In this document: in pieces, positions 55,034 through 63,904 of the stretch
How positions within the stretch are numbered: position 1 is the first letter of the stretch
Layout of the letters: each line of letters begins with the position of its first letter
DNA from: Bacillus sp. V59.32b
GTDB taxonomy: Bacteria > Bacillota > Bacilli > Bacillales > DSM-1321
Direction: 5' to 3'
NCBI RefSeq assembly: GCF_003429085.1
Contig: NZ_QVTC01000004.1
Location: 22,145 to 86,144 of the forward strand
DNA: 64,000 bases
The notes under the pieces: model-generated
The model's input: only the letters and a program-made list of their open reading frames with translations
What the model was told of the DNA's origin: nothing
Database searches by the model: none
Program-made: the position numbers and the translations under genes

Positions 55034-55813
55034 TTACATGATCAGCCAGCCGCCATCGACAAGCAGGTCGCTCCCGGTCATATAGGAAGCTTCCGGCGAC
55101 GCGGCGAACGCGATTACATTGGCAACCTCATCCGCTCGGCCCACTCTCCTTAAGGCTGTATTGCGCTGGATGGCTTTTTGGAATTTTTCATTTTGCAATC
55201 CTTCCTCCGTTAACGGAGTTTCGACAAACCCTGGCGAAACCGAGTTTACACGGATATGGTAAGCGGCCAGCTCAAGCGCAAGGGATTTGGTCAAGTTGAT
55301 CACCCCTGCTTTCGCCGAGCTATAATGCGGAATATGCGCTCCGGCCTGGTGACCTGAAAGCGAAGCCACATTTACGATCGCCCGGTTAACAGGATGGTTG
55401 TCTTCTTTGGAAGAGGCAGCCGCCATTACTTTTCCAAGATGCTTTGAAACCAAGAACACGCTTTTCAAGTTAACGCTTTGAACGTTATCCCAATCCTGTT
55501 CAGACGTTTCGAGGACTTTGGAATGCTTCGAACCGCCGGCATTGTTGATCAAAATGTGCAAATTACCGAATTGCTGATCCACATATTCCGCCAATTCTTT
55601 CACATCTTCTTCAACGGTTACATCAGCCGGAAAGATTTCCGCCATAGGGATTCTTTTCGCGGAATTAATCTCGTGAGCCACAGCCTCAAGCTTCGATCTG
55701 GTTCTGCCCACCAGGATTACCCTGGCTCCTTCATTAGCCAGCCGAAGGGTCGCAGCCTTGCCGATTCCTGAGCCCGCACCCGTAATAAGTGCAACAGATT
55801 GAGAAAATCTCAT
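55034..55813 (-). CDS. Short-chain dehydrogenase/reductase
   Basis: 259 residues, classical SDR: TGAGSGIGKAA, NNAGGSKH, catalytic Ser in VNVASLSGHQ, YSSAKAG (Tyr/Lys), SPGFVETPL and VDGG. In an acyl-CoA operon it is probably a 3-oxoacyl- or hydroxyacyl-CoA reductase/dehydrogenase. GGGGGAAG precedes ATG. Confidence 0.88.
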   Translation of the reverse strand: MRFSQSVALITGAGSGIGKAATLRLANEGARVILVGRTRSKLEAVAHEINSAKRIPMAEIFPADVTVEEDVKELAEYVDQQFGNLHILINNAGGSKHSKVLETSEQDWDNVQSVNLKSVFLVSKHLGKVMAAASSKEDNHPVNRAIVNVASLSGHQAGAHIPHYSSAKAGVINLTKSLALELAAYHIRVNSVSPGFVETPLTEEGLQNEKFQKAIQRNTALRRVGRADEVANVIAFAASPEASYMTGSDLLVDGGWLIM

Positions 55814-55843
55814 ATTCTTCCCCCTAAGCTTTTTGGGTGTTAT

Positions 55844-56590
55844 TTATTGTTGAACAGGAGCAGCTATAGCGATTTTTCCGTTTTCTAATTTTGGCGCCAA
55901 ATTGATGGTGCCTTTTTGAGAGGCAAATTTTAATTCCGATTCAAACTGGTGTTTATCAAACATCCTTCCTACGTATGAGGATTTCAGGACCTCATAAGCA
56001 TTCTCTTTGTTTCCCCTGTACATAGAAAGAGCAGAAAGAGCTGCATCCGTTATTTCCATTTCTTCATCCTGTTCTTTTAAAAGGCAGTCGATAAAATGGC
56101 CCGCGCCATACAAATCTTCTAAGCTCACTTCTCCTGAATTGCCTGAACACACCACAATGACTGTCCCATGATGCCATGCCTTTGCGATTTCCCCGGCAAC
56201 AAACGGATTGTTCAACAGCGAAGCAATATAAACAGCGTTTGCTCCTGCAGATTTTCTTAACGCAACCGTGCCGTTTGTCGTAGAAAGAACCAGGCTCTTT
56301 CCCTTGATAACCTTACGGATAAAAGTCGGACTCGGATAAATAAAGCCGTCTACCGGCTTCGCTTGGAGCTCTCCTGCTAAGATGAATAAATCAGAACCGT
56401 CCTGCTTTTGGTAACCTACGGCTTCCTGCAGATCCAGCACCGGGATGACTTCGGAGGCGCCATCTTCAAGAGCGGATACAATCGTTGTTGTCGCAAGCAG
56501 CACATCAAGAACAACGGCGATTTTCTCTCCCTCGGCCATTTTCTGTTCATTGATTTCTTCCTTCTTTATAAGTAAATGAATTTTTTTCAT
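55844..56590 (-). CDS. 2-phosphosulfolactate phosphatase-like protein (ComB family)
   Basis: 248 residues with ComB-family landmarks: VLDVLLATTTIVSALEDGA, STTNGTVAL, VCSGNSGEVSLEDLYGAG. The common DVxRATTT reads DVLLATTT, so an active-site Arg position is Leu. In bacilli ComB enzymes make sulfolactate, a spore component; here no other sulfolactate gene is near. ATG 56590 has AAAGGT 9 bases upstream. Confidence 0.82.
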   Translation of the reverse strand: MKKIHLLIKKEEINEQKMAEGEKIAVVLDVLLATTTIVSALEDGASEVIPVLDLQEAVGYQKQDGSDLFILAGELQAKPVDGFIYPSPTFIRKVIKGKSLVLSTTNGTVALRKSAGANAVYIASLLNNPFVAGEIAKAWHHGTVIVVCSGNSGEVSLEDLYGAGHFIDCLLKEQDEEMEITDAALSALSMYRGNKENAYEVLKSSYVGRMFDKHQFESELKFASQKGTINLAPKLENGKIAIAAPVQQ

Positions 56591-56597
56591 ATCATGC

Positions 56598-57665
56598 TTA
56601 CCTTTCCGCAATGCTCGCGCCATGAATAACCAAACTTCTTACGAATGAATTGAAATGGGAAAAACGCGGATCGTTTGTCTGCCCTTTTTGATAGCGGTAA
56701 TAGATTTGTTGACAGATGACAGCAAGCTTAAAGTAGGCAAAGGTTAGATAGAATCCTATATCTGAAACATCCCTGCCGCTTTTTTTCGCATAGGCTTCAA
56801 TGAATTGCTTTCTCGTCATAAAGCCCTCATTGACTGTGACAGATGGCTTTCCGAGTCCTGTTTTCAGCATGGTCGGATCGTTTTTTTCTGTCCAATAGCC
56901 CATGGCTACACCTAAGTCTGCCAACGGGTCTCCTACTGTCGTCATCTCCCAGTCAAACAGGCCGACCATTTCGGTTACATCTTCATTAAACATCGCGTTG
57001 TTTAACTTATAATCGTAATGGATAATCGTTGCTTCACCTTGAGATGGAATATGCCCGGTCAGCCATTTAAGCAGCGGCTCAACTTCAGGGATTTCATCTG
57101 TTTTTGCCCGGAGATATCGGGAAATCCAGCCTTCGACCTGCCTCTCGATAAATCCAGTCGGCTTGCTGATTGAAGCAAGCCTTGTTTCCTGATAAGGGAT
57201 CGAGTGTAGCTCGACAAGCTTGTCGACCATTATTTCCGATAGCTTCCGGCAATTTTTCTCCGTGGCTTCAAAACCTTCCGGGAAAGATGTGTCAAAGACA
57301 AGGCCATGTTTTCTTTCCATAATGAAAAATGGGCTTCCAACAATTGTCACATCATCCGAAAATAAGATCGGCTTCGGTGCAGGCGGAAAGTGCGGATGAA
57401 GCTCGGAAATGATGAAATGCTCCCTTTTCATATCATGCGCTTTTGGGGCAACAGGACCGAGCGGTGGCCTTCTCAGAACGGCCTCCCATTCGCCGATTTT
57501 TAATTGATAGGTTAAATTGGAATGACCGGCGGGGAATTGCAGCATTTCAAACGGAGCCTCAGGAAGTCCATCAATCTTTGCGCGTAAATACCTCTCTAAC
57601 AAATCATTGTCCAGTTCTTCGCCTTTTCTGACAGGAACCGTATCTTCACCGATTTTATAAGACAT
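56598..57665 (-). CDS. Phosphotransferase (APH/ACAD10-11 type) family protein
   Basis: 355 residues, aminoglycoside-phosphotransferase fold: nucleotide loop FPAGHSNLTYQLKIG, catalytic loop IIHYDYKLNNAMFN, metal Asp in LFDWEMTTVGDPLADLG. Such proteins sit with acyl-CoA dehydrogenases and are thought to phosphorylate 4-hydroxyacyl-CoA, as human ACAD10/11 do. ATG 57665 with AAGGAG 8 bases before. Fits the operon well. Confidence 0.85.
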   Translation of the reverse strand: MSYKIGEDTVPVRKGEELDNDLLERYLRAKIDGLPEAPFEMLQFPAGHSNLTYQLKIGEWEAVLRRPPLGPVAPKAHDMKREHFIISELHPHFPPAPKPILFSDDVTIVGSPFFIMERKHGLVFDTSFPEGFEATEKNCRKLSEIMVDKLVELHSIPYQETRLASISKPTGFIERQVEGWISRYLRAKTDEIPEVEPLLKWLTGHIPSQGEATIIHYDYKLNNAMFNEDVTEMVGLFDWEMTTVGDPLADLGVAMGYWTEKNDPTMLKTGLGKPSVTVNEGFMTRKQFIEAYAKKSGRDVSDIGFYLTFAYFKLAVICQQIYYRYQKGQTNDPRFSHFNSFVRSLVIHGASIAER

Positions 57666-57703
57666 TTTCCCTTCTCCTTCCTGAAGTCCCAATATTCCGA
57701 AAT

Positions 57704-58108
57704 CTAGTTATGCACGAGATAGCTCTTAAGCCCTTCCCGCAAAAGGTCTGGAATCGGCTTGCTCTTTTGATCAGTAAAATCAAAGAAGACAATGATTGCA
57801 TTTCCCTTTGCGATTAGCTGTCCGGTTTGGGAACAAATCATTTCGTGATTGATTTCAAAGCTTTTTGTACCAATTTTCGTGACATACGTCGAAACAGTCA
57901 GAATTTGGTTAAAATATCCTTGATTGACAAAGTCACATTTTGTGGAAGCCATGATGAAATTCCATTCATCCTTATCCATGCTGTACCCGAGCGATTCAAA
58001 AAATTTGATACGCGCTTCCTCAAGGTAGATAAAATAACTCGTATTATTGATATGCCCCAATGCGTCTGTTTCACAAAAACGGACGGTGACTTCTATTTCC
58101 TGTATCAT
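57704..58108 (-). CDS. Acyl-CoA thioesterase (hot-dog, YbgC type)
   Basis: 134 residues, hot-dog fold. Catalytic Asp in FCETDALGHINNTSYF matches the 4HBT/YbgC motif. It cleaves acyl-CoA esters to free acid. GAGAGG precedes ATG. Second gene of the operon. Confidence 0.9.
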   Translation of the reverse strand: MIQEIEVTVRFCETDALGHINNTSYFIYLEEARIKFFESLGYSMDKDEWNFIMASTKCDFVNQGYFNQILTVSTYVTKIGTKSFEINHEMICSQTGQLIAKGNAIIVFFDFTDQKSKPIPDLLREGLKSYLVHN

Positions 58109-58143
58109 CTTTTCCTCTCCCTTTTACGACGGTGAAGTAGGAA

Positions 58144-59028
58144 TTAATTCTTTACACCTTCTTTTTGATATTCGTACCAGCCTTGCCCGGTTTTTCTGCC
58201 GAGATGGCCCTGTTTTACTTTTTCTTCAATGCAAGCAGCCGGCTTGTCTTCCGGATTACCCGTTTCCTTGAAGCGCTGCTGCATAACGAAATAACCTACG
58301 TCAATACCTGAAAGGTCCATGATTTCAAACGGGCCGATCGGGTGGCTCAAGGCCTTGCGGCAGATTATGTCAATGTCCTTAAAATCGGCATAGCCGTTTT
58401 CATATAAATAAACCGCCTCTCTTTGAAGCGCTCCCAATATACGGTTGGCGATAAAGCCGGAAATTTCTTTTCTCAATAACACAGCCGTCCTGTTCATTCT
58501 TTCGCAAACTTCCAACGCAGCCCGGGCCGTATTCTCAGAGGTCGCCTCACTCTTGACAACCTCCACGCAGTCCATGACGAGCGGCGGAAAGAAAAAGTGC
58601 ATGTTCAGCACCTTATCAGGGCGGTTTGTGACATCAGCAAGCAGGCTGCTAACGATCGTCGAACTATTGGTCGCAAAAATAGCATGGGCAGGAGCAAATT
58701 TCTCGAGCTGTGAAAATACTTCTGTCTTTACTTCGAGCTTCTCCACGACTGCTTCGATAATCAAATCGGCTTTGGAGACTGCCTCTTCCAAGTTAGTCGA
58801 AAATCGCAAACGCCCGAATGAAGCAAGCTTTTCATCTTCCTTCAGCTTCCCTTTCAGCACCCACTTATCCAATATCGCATGGAGCTTTTCTTCCGCCTTT
58901 TTCAATGCGTTCTCCTGGACATCCTGCAGAATCGTTTCATATCCGCCCAGCGCGGAAAGCATAGCAATCTGATGCCCCATTTGCCCTGCCCCGATCACAG
59001 AGATAGATTTAATTTTTTCATCGGTCAA
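58144..59028 (-). CDS. 3-hydroxyacyl-CoA (3-hydroxybutyryl-CoA) dehydrogenase
   Basis: 294 residues. NAD fold VIGAGQMGHQIAMLSALGGY, catalytic region TNSSTIVSS and HFFFPPLVMDCVEV with His in place, C-terminal part PIGPFEIMDLSGIDVG. It oxidises 3-hydroxyacyl-CoA in beta-oxidation. TTG start with AAGGGGGAA upstream. First gene of the seven-gene operon; a 14-bp palindromic operator lies 31 bases upstream. Confidence 0.92.
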   Translation of the reverse strand: MTDEKIKSISVIGAGQMGHQIAMLSALGGYETILQDVQENALKKAEEKLHAILDKWVLKGKLKEDEKLASFGRLRFSTNLEEAVSKADLIIEAVVEKLEVKTEVFSQLEKFAPAHAIFATNSSTIVSSLLADVTNRPDKVLNMHFFFPPLVMDCVEVVKSEATSENTARAALEVCERMNRTAVLLRKEISGFIANRILGALQREAVYLYENGYADFKDIDIICRKALSHPIGPFEIMDLSGIDVGYFVMQQRFKETGNPEDKPAACIEEKVKQGHLGRKTGQGWYEYQKEGVKN

Positions 59029-59058
59029 AGCTATTCCCCCTTTGTTTATCCCATAAAG

Positions 59059-59072
59059 ACTAACCGGTTAGT
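59059..59072. promoter_or_regulatory. Palindromic operator upstream of the hydroxyacyl-CoA dehydrogenase operon
   Basis: ACTAACCGGTTAGT is a perfect 14-bp palindrome. It recurs with one change upstream of the acyl-CoA dehydrogenase operon. Likely bound by the TetR protein encoded between. Confidence 0.75.
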
Positions 59073-59148
59073 ATGTGTTATGTACTACTGATAACAAAAC
59101 CAGGAAGATGAGGGTATGGTTTGCCTTCTCCGCATCTTCCGTTCTTTA

Positions 59149-59715
59149 TTAATCTGTTTCGATTCCTTTTAAAATCATTTCCACAAAAATGTCCGTCACT
59201 TCTTTTTCAGACATGCTGCCGGCTGGATTAAACCATTGGTAGCTCCAGTTTGCTGCTCCAAGGATTCCAAAGGTTACAATCCGAGGATTCAGTCCAGCCC
59301 GGAATTCCCCTTTTTTGATACCTTCATCCAGAACTGCTTCGATATTAAAACGGAATTGGTCACGCTTAGGAACGATTTGTGACAATCGTGCCTCACTTAG
59401 ATTTTGCATTTCGCGAAAGAACACTTTGGCACTTGAGCCCTGGCTCTTAATGTTGTTAATCAGCAAATAAACAATTTCATATACTTTTTCTTTACTGCCT
59501 TTGGTGTCATCCCGCAGTATTTCCTCTTGATGGCTGAGCAGCTCATCAATATAACGAAGATGGATATCCATCAGCAATTCTTCCTTACTGGAAAAATAAT
59601 AATAAAAGGTTCCTTTTGTTACGCCGATGGAATCCACGATATCCTGAATCGATGTCTCACTGAATCCCTTTTTTTCAAATAGCCGAATGCTATGCTCCGT
59701 AATTTTCTCTTTCAC
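59149..59715 (-). CDS. TetR/AcrR family regulator of acyl-CoA metabolism
   Basis: 188 residues. HTH at about 10-55 (GFSETSIQDIVDSIGVTKGTFYYYFSSKEELLMDI, abridged), C-terminal ligand domain. FadR-like by context: it sits at the end of the ligase gene cluster and before the second operon. Probably senses acyl-CoA and represses both operons at the ACTAACCGGTTAGT boxes. GTG start, with GAGG upstream. Confidence 0.88.
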   Translation of the reverse strand: MKEKITEHSIRLFEKKGFSETSIQDIVDSIGVTKGTFYYYFSSKEELLMDIHLRYIDELLSHQEEILRDDTKGSKEKVYEIVYLLINNIKSQGSSAKVFFREMQNLSEARLSQIVPKRDQFRFNIEAVLDEGIKKGEFRAGLNPRIVTFGILGAANWSYQWFNPAGSMSEKEVTDIFVEMILKGIETD

Positions 59716-59803
59716 TCAAGTATCCTCACAATCTGCCTGCAAATGTCACTGAAAATTATACCATACCCGATGCCTTTCTTATTATAAGGATCCTTTTTTC
59801 AAA

Positions 59804-61417
59804 TTACTTTGCAGCAGCAGCTTCTTCCCTCAATGCACGGCGCAAAATTTTACCAACGTTCGTCTTAGGAAGCTGTTCTCGGAATTCAACAACGCTCGGA
59901 ACTTTATAAGTAGCCATATTCTTTCTGCAAAACCCGATGATTTCTTCAGAAGTTGCGGTTTTTCCCGCTTTTAGAACAATGACCGCTTTTACTGTCTCTC
60001 CACGATAAGCATCTGGAATGCCGATCACGACAGCCTCCTGGACGGAAGGATGTTCATAAATGACTTCCTCTATGTCGCGCGGATAGATATTATAACCGCT
60101 TGCAATGATTAAATCCTTTTTACGGTCCACGATGTAAAGATAGCCATCTTCATCCATCCTCGTGATATCGCCCGTATAAAGCCAGCCATCCTTTAAAGTA
60201 ACAGCCGTTTCTTCCGGCATATTCCAATAGCCTTTCATGACCTGAGGACCTTTAATGACCAATTCGCCAAGCTCCCCGACCGGAACCTCATCCGTCCCAG
60301 TAGCCAAATCGACCACCTTATAATCGGTCGAAGGGAATCCGATTCCAACGCTACCAGGCTTCCTTTCAGCAAAAGGCGGGTTGCAGTGTGTAGCTGGAGA
60401 TGCTTCGGACAGACCATAGCCTTCGAGAATCTGCGATCCTGTTTTGCTTTCGAATTCCTTTAACAGTTCGACCGGCATCGGAGCGCTTCCGCTGTTGCAT
60501 GATCGGATCGAATCAATCCCATACTCTTCAGCCTTCGGATGATTCGTGATTGCCACATACATCGTCGGGACACCCGGGAAAATCGTCGGCTGCTCATTTT
60601 TGATTGTGTTTAATACCTCTTCCAGCTCAAAGCGCGGGAGCATAATCGAATCCCCGCCTGTATAGATGGCTAGATTCATAGCCGAGGTCATCCCGAAAAC
60701 GTGGAATAAAGGAATGATCGTCAACACGCGCTCTTTTCCAAATTCCATTTCATGTTTGAAGAATTCATAGGATTGGATCACATTGGCAAGAATGTTCCGG
60801 TGAGTCAGCATCGCACCTTTGGACCGGCCTGTTGTTCCCCCGGTGTATTGCAATACCGCAACATCATGCTCCGGTTCGATATCAACAGGCGTAACCTGCC
60901 CGCTTCCTTCCTTTAAAAATCCGTCAAATGTATGATCCGGCGCGAAATCATGTTCAGATGGCTGCAGGCTTACGACAATAATATTTTTCAGATTCGTAGA
61001 TGGCTGGACCTGCTTCACCTTTGCATATAAAGCATCAAATACAACAATGGTCTCAGCGCCTGAATCATTCAAAATATATTCGATTTCCCTCTCAACGAGC
61101 ATTGGATTGACCTGTGTAACGATGCTGCCCGCAGATAATATGCCATAATAAGCGATAACATACTGTGGACAGTTCGGCAGCATGATCGCAACCCGGTCTC
61201 CTTTTTGAATGCCGTTTTTTTGCAGGGAAGAGGTAAATAAATTCACGGCGAATAACAATTCTTGATAGGTGATCTTCTTCGTATAAAAAGTGATAGCATT
61301 GTTTGTAGGATAATTTTTTGTGGTTTCCTGGAGAACTTGCGGAATGGTAATATCAGGGATCTCAACTTCCTTTACGACCGAATCTGGGTACGCTGACAGC
61401 CAGGATTTTTTTCTCAT
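59804..61417 (-). CDS. Long-chain fatty acid-CoA ligase (AMP-forming)
   Basis: 537 residues, ANL superfamily: P-loop TGGTTGRSKGAMLTH (near 195), YGLSEASP, TGDI and DRKKDLIIASGYNIYP (hinge and adenylate contact), catalytic Lys in PKTNVGKILRR. It activates fatty acids to acyl-CoA. GGAGG precedes ATG. Third gene of the first operon. Confidence 0.93.
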   Translation of the reverse strand: MRKKSWLSAYPDSVVKEVEIPDITIPQVLQETTKNYPTNNAITFYTKKITYQELLFAVNLFTSSLQKNGIQKGDRVAIMLPNCPQYVIAYYGILSAGSIVTQVNPMLVEREIEYILNDSGAETIVVFDALYAKVKQVQPSTNLKNIIVVSLQPSEHDFAPDHTFDGFLKEGSGQVTPVDIEPEHDVAVLQYTGGTTGRSKGAMLTHRNILANVIQSYEFFKHEMEFGKERVLTIIPLFHVFGMTSAMNLAIYTGGDSIMLPRFELEEVLNTIKNEQPTIFPGVPTMYVAITNHPKAEEYGIDSIRSCNSGSAPMPVELLKEFESKTGSQILEGYGLSEASPATHCNPPFAERKPGSVGIGFPSTDYKVVDLATGTDEVPVGELGELVIKGPQVMKGYWNMPEETAVTLKDGWLYTGDITRMDEDGYLYIVDRKKDLIIASGYNIYPRDIEEVIYEHPSVQEAVVIGIPDAYRGETVKAVIVLKAGKTATSEEIIGFCRKNMATYKVPSVVEFREQLPKTNVGKILRRALREEAAAAK

Positions 61418-61510
61418 TAAAAAACCTCCATATCAAAATGATAGTTATTTAGAACCTAAAGCATAAGCATCGCTGTCGGAAAATTTCCTTTCATTCCATA
61501 AAAACTCTCT

Positions 61511-62284
61511 TTACATGGCGTGGCTTCCCCCGTCGACTACCAATACATCGCCTGTCACATAATTCGAGGCATTTGATGCCAAGAACAGGGCAACTCCCTT
61601 TAAATCATCTTCTGTACCGAAACGTCTTAACGGGGTGGAACCAAGGATTGGATCCTTGCCCTTTTCAATCAGGACCTTAGACATTTTTGTCGGGAAAAAC
61701 CCGGGTGCAATCGCATTAACGTTTATGTTGTGCCGCCCCCATTTAACTGCGAGATCCTTCGTAAAAGTAATAACGGCACCCTTACTGGTGTTATAGCCGA
61801 TTGTGTCCATCACCCTTGGGTCAGTGCCCCCAAGTCCGGCTACCGATGCAATGTTAATAATTTTTCCGCCACCCTGCTCAATCATGACCTTCCCTGCTGC
61901 CTGACTCATGATGAACGTCCCGGTGACATTCACATTTATCACTTTATTCCATGCTTCAAGGGGCATTTCTTCTGCAGGTGCCCCCCATGTTGCGCCGCTA
62001 TTATTAACAAGGATATCAATCGATCCGAATTCGCTTTTTGTTGTATCCACCACTGCCTGCACATCATCAGGATTAGAAATGTCACATTTTAACGCGATCG
62101 CTTTAACTCCTAACTGGCGGATCTCCTCCGCGACTTCCTCGCACGCTTCCTTTTTTCGTGAACACAACACGACATTTGCGCCTGCTTCAGCCAAGCCCCT
62201 AGCGATTTGCTCGCCTAGCCCCCTGCCTCCTCCGGTAATGATTGCTGTTTTTCCCGTTAGATCAAATAGGTCCATAACTTTCAT
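61511..62284 (-). CDS. Short-chain dehydrogenase/reductase
   Basis: 257 residues: TGGGRGLGEQ, NNSGATWG, Ser in INIASVAGLGG, YNTSKGA, and VDGG. Classical SDR with GRGLG loop, similar to gluconate 5-dehydrogenase/3-oxoacyl reductase types; substrate probably a hydroxyacyl-CoA. ATG with AAAGG upstream. Confidence 0.88.
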   Translation of the reverse strand: MKVMDLFDLTGKTAIITGGGRGLGEQIARGLAEAGANVVLCSRKKEACEEVAEEIRQLGVKAIALKCDISNPDDVQAVVDTTKSEFGSIDILVNNSGATWGAPAEEMPLEAWNKVINVNVTGTFIMSQAAGKVMIEQGGGKIINIASVAGLGGTDPRVMDTIGYNTSKGAVITFTKDLAVKWGRHNINVNAIAPGFFPTKMSKVLIEKGKDPILGSTPLRRFGTEDDLKGVALFLASNASNYVTGDVLVVDGGSHAM

Positions 62285-62318
62285 TCTGTTTCACAGCCTT
62301 TCGATTCTGTTTCGAAAC

Positions 62319-63527
62319 TTATAGATATTTACGAAGCTCAAGCTTGGCAACCTGCGCTTTGTGGACTTCATCCGGTCCGTCCGCGAGCCTCAATGTACGC
62401 GCATTTGCCCATTGTGCGGCAAGCGGCGTATCGCCTGAGACGCCCGCCCCGCCAAATGCTTGTATCGCACGGTCCAGAACACGGAGTGCCATCGAGGGAG
62501 CGACAACCTTGATCATCGCGATTTCCGCTTTGGCCTCCTTGTTGCCGACGGTATCCATCATGTAAGCTGCTTTTAATGTTAAAAGACGGGCCTGTTCAAT
62601 TTCGATTCTGGATTCCGCTACCCATTCCTGGACGACTCCCTGTTTCGACAGCAGTTTGCCAAACGCTTCACGTTTTTGTATACGCTTACATAATTCGTCA
62701 AGCGCTCGCTCGGCTGCCCCGATTAACCTCATACAGTGATGAATTCTGCCAGGTCCAAGCCTTCCCTGTGCGATGGCAAATCCTTTTCCTTCTCCCCATA
62801 GCATATTTTCAGTGGGTACCCTTACGTTTTCGTATGTAATCTCAGCGTGTCCATGCGGTGCATGATCGTAGCCAAAGACCGGGAGCATGCGTTCAATTTT
62901 CACCCCGGGAGTGTCCAGAGGAACTAAGATCATCGATTGCTGTTCATGGCGATTTGCTTTTGGATCATTTTTTCCCATCACGATGGCAATTTTGCAGCGT
63001 GGATCTCCAGCCCCGGATGACCACCATTTACGCCCATTAATGACATAATGGTCCCCATCTTTCTCGATTCGCGTCTCGATGTTCGTTGCGTCTGAAGAAG
63101 CGACGTCCGGTTCGGTCATCGAAAAACATGAGCGAATTTCCCCATCTAACAGTGGCATTAACCATTGTTCCTTTTGTTTTTCAGTTCCATAACGCACTAA
63201 CACTTCCATGTTTCCGGTATCAGGAGCGTTGCAATTGAATACCTCCGGGCCGATTAATGAACGTCCCATAATTTCACACAGCGGGGCATATTCCAAATTG
63301 GTAAGGCCTGCTCCATACTCACTCTCAGGGAGAAATAAATTCCATAGTCCTGCTTCCTTTGCTTTTGCGGTCAGCTCCCCCATGACAGGAGGGATCGCAC
63401 TCCATCTGTCTCCCTGTTCATTTAACTGCCTTTCATACACGCTTTCGTTTGGATAAACGTACTCTTCCATAAATTGAGTTAATTTCTGTTGTAGACCCTT
63501 TACCTTATCTGAATAAGAAAAATCCAA
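62319..63527 (-). CDS. Acyl-CoA dehydrogenase
   Basis: 402 residues. FAD-binding signature [29 protein letters not shown], then [16 protein letters not shown] and the C-terminal [15 protein letters not shown]. It starts beta-oxidation by making the 2,3-double bond. The usual catalytic-base region is in the last third. TTG start with AAGGAGGG. First gene of its operon; operator at 63553. Confidence 0.93.
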   Translation of the reverse strand: MDFSYSDKVKGLQQKLTQFMEEYVYPNESVYERQLNEQGDRWSAIPPVMGELTAKAKEAGLWNLFLPESEYGAGLTNLEYAPLCEIMGRSLIGPEVFNCNAPDTGNMEVLVRYGTEKQKEQWLMPLLDGEIRSCFSMTEPDVASSDATNIETRIEKDGDHYVINGRKWWSSGAGDPRCKIAIVMGKNDPKANRHEQQSMILVPLDTPGVKIERMLPVFGYDHAPHGHAEITYENVRVPTENMLWGEGKGFAIAQGRLGPGRIHHCMRLIGAAERALDELCKRIQKREAFGKLLSKQGVVQEWVAESRIEIEQARLLTLKAAYMMDTVGNKEAKAEIAMIKVVAPSMALRVLDRAIQAFGGAGVSGDTPLAAQWANARTLRLADGPDEVHKAQVAKLELRKYL

Positions 63528-63552
63528 GTTATCCCTCCTTCATCGCACACAA

Positions 63553-63566
63553 ACTAACCGGTTGGT
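63553..63566. promoter_or_regulatory. Palindromic operator upstream of the acyl-CoA dehydrogenase operon
   Basis: ACTAACCGGTTGGT differs from the copy at 59059 by one base and lies 26 bases before the TTG start of the acyl-CoA dehydrogenase gene. Confidence 0.72.
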
Positions 63567-63904
63567 ATGTTACTTACTCATTAGTATACGGTTTTTTAAA
63601 AAATATTCAACTATTAAACTGAAAATTTAAAAAATATAACTAAAATGAGTTATAAATTGATTCTTCGACGCCCTCCTTGTAGTTGATCACCCTAATAGAA
63701 TTGAATAGAATGACCTATAGTTTACAGAGGAACACCTTTTTTATACAATAGAAAAAATATATTTTGTATACTATTCACTAAGTTGCCTATCAAACAACTT
63801 TGTTGAAATAGAAAGAAAATAGTAATAGCTAATGTACAAAAATAGTATAAAAAGAAAATAGGTTCTTCACCAAAAGAAGTGGTTTAAGCTTTTGATTATC
63901 CGTT
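63567..63904. other. Gene-free AT-rich spacer
   Basis: No credible reading frame. It should hold the promoter of the acyl-CoA dehydrogenase operon on its left side; nothing else is seen. Confidence 0.5.
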
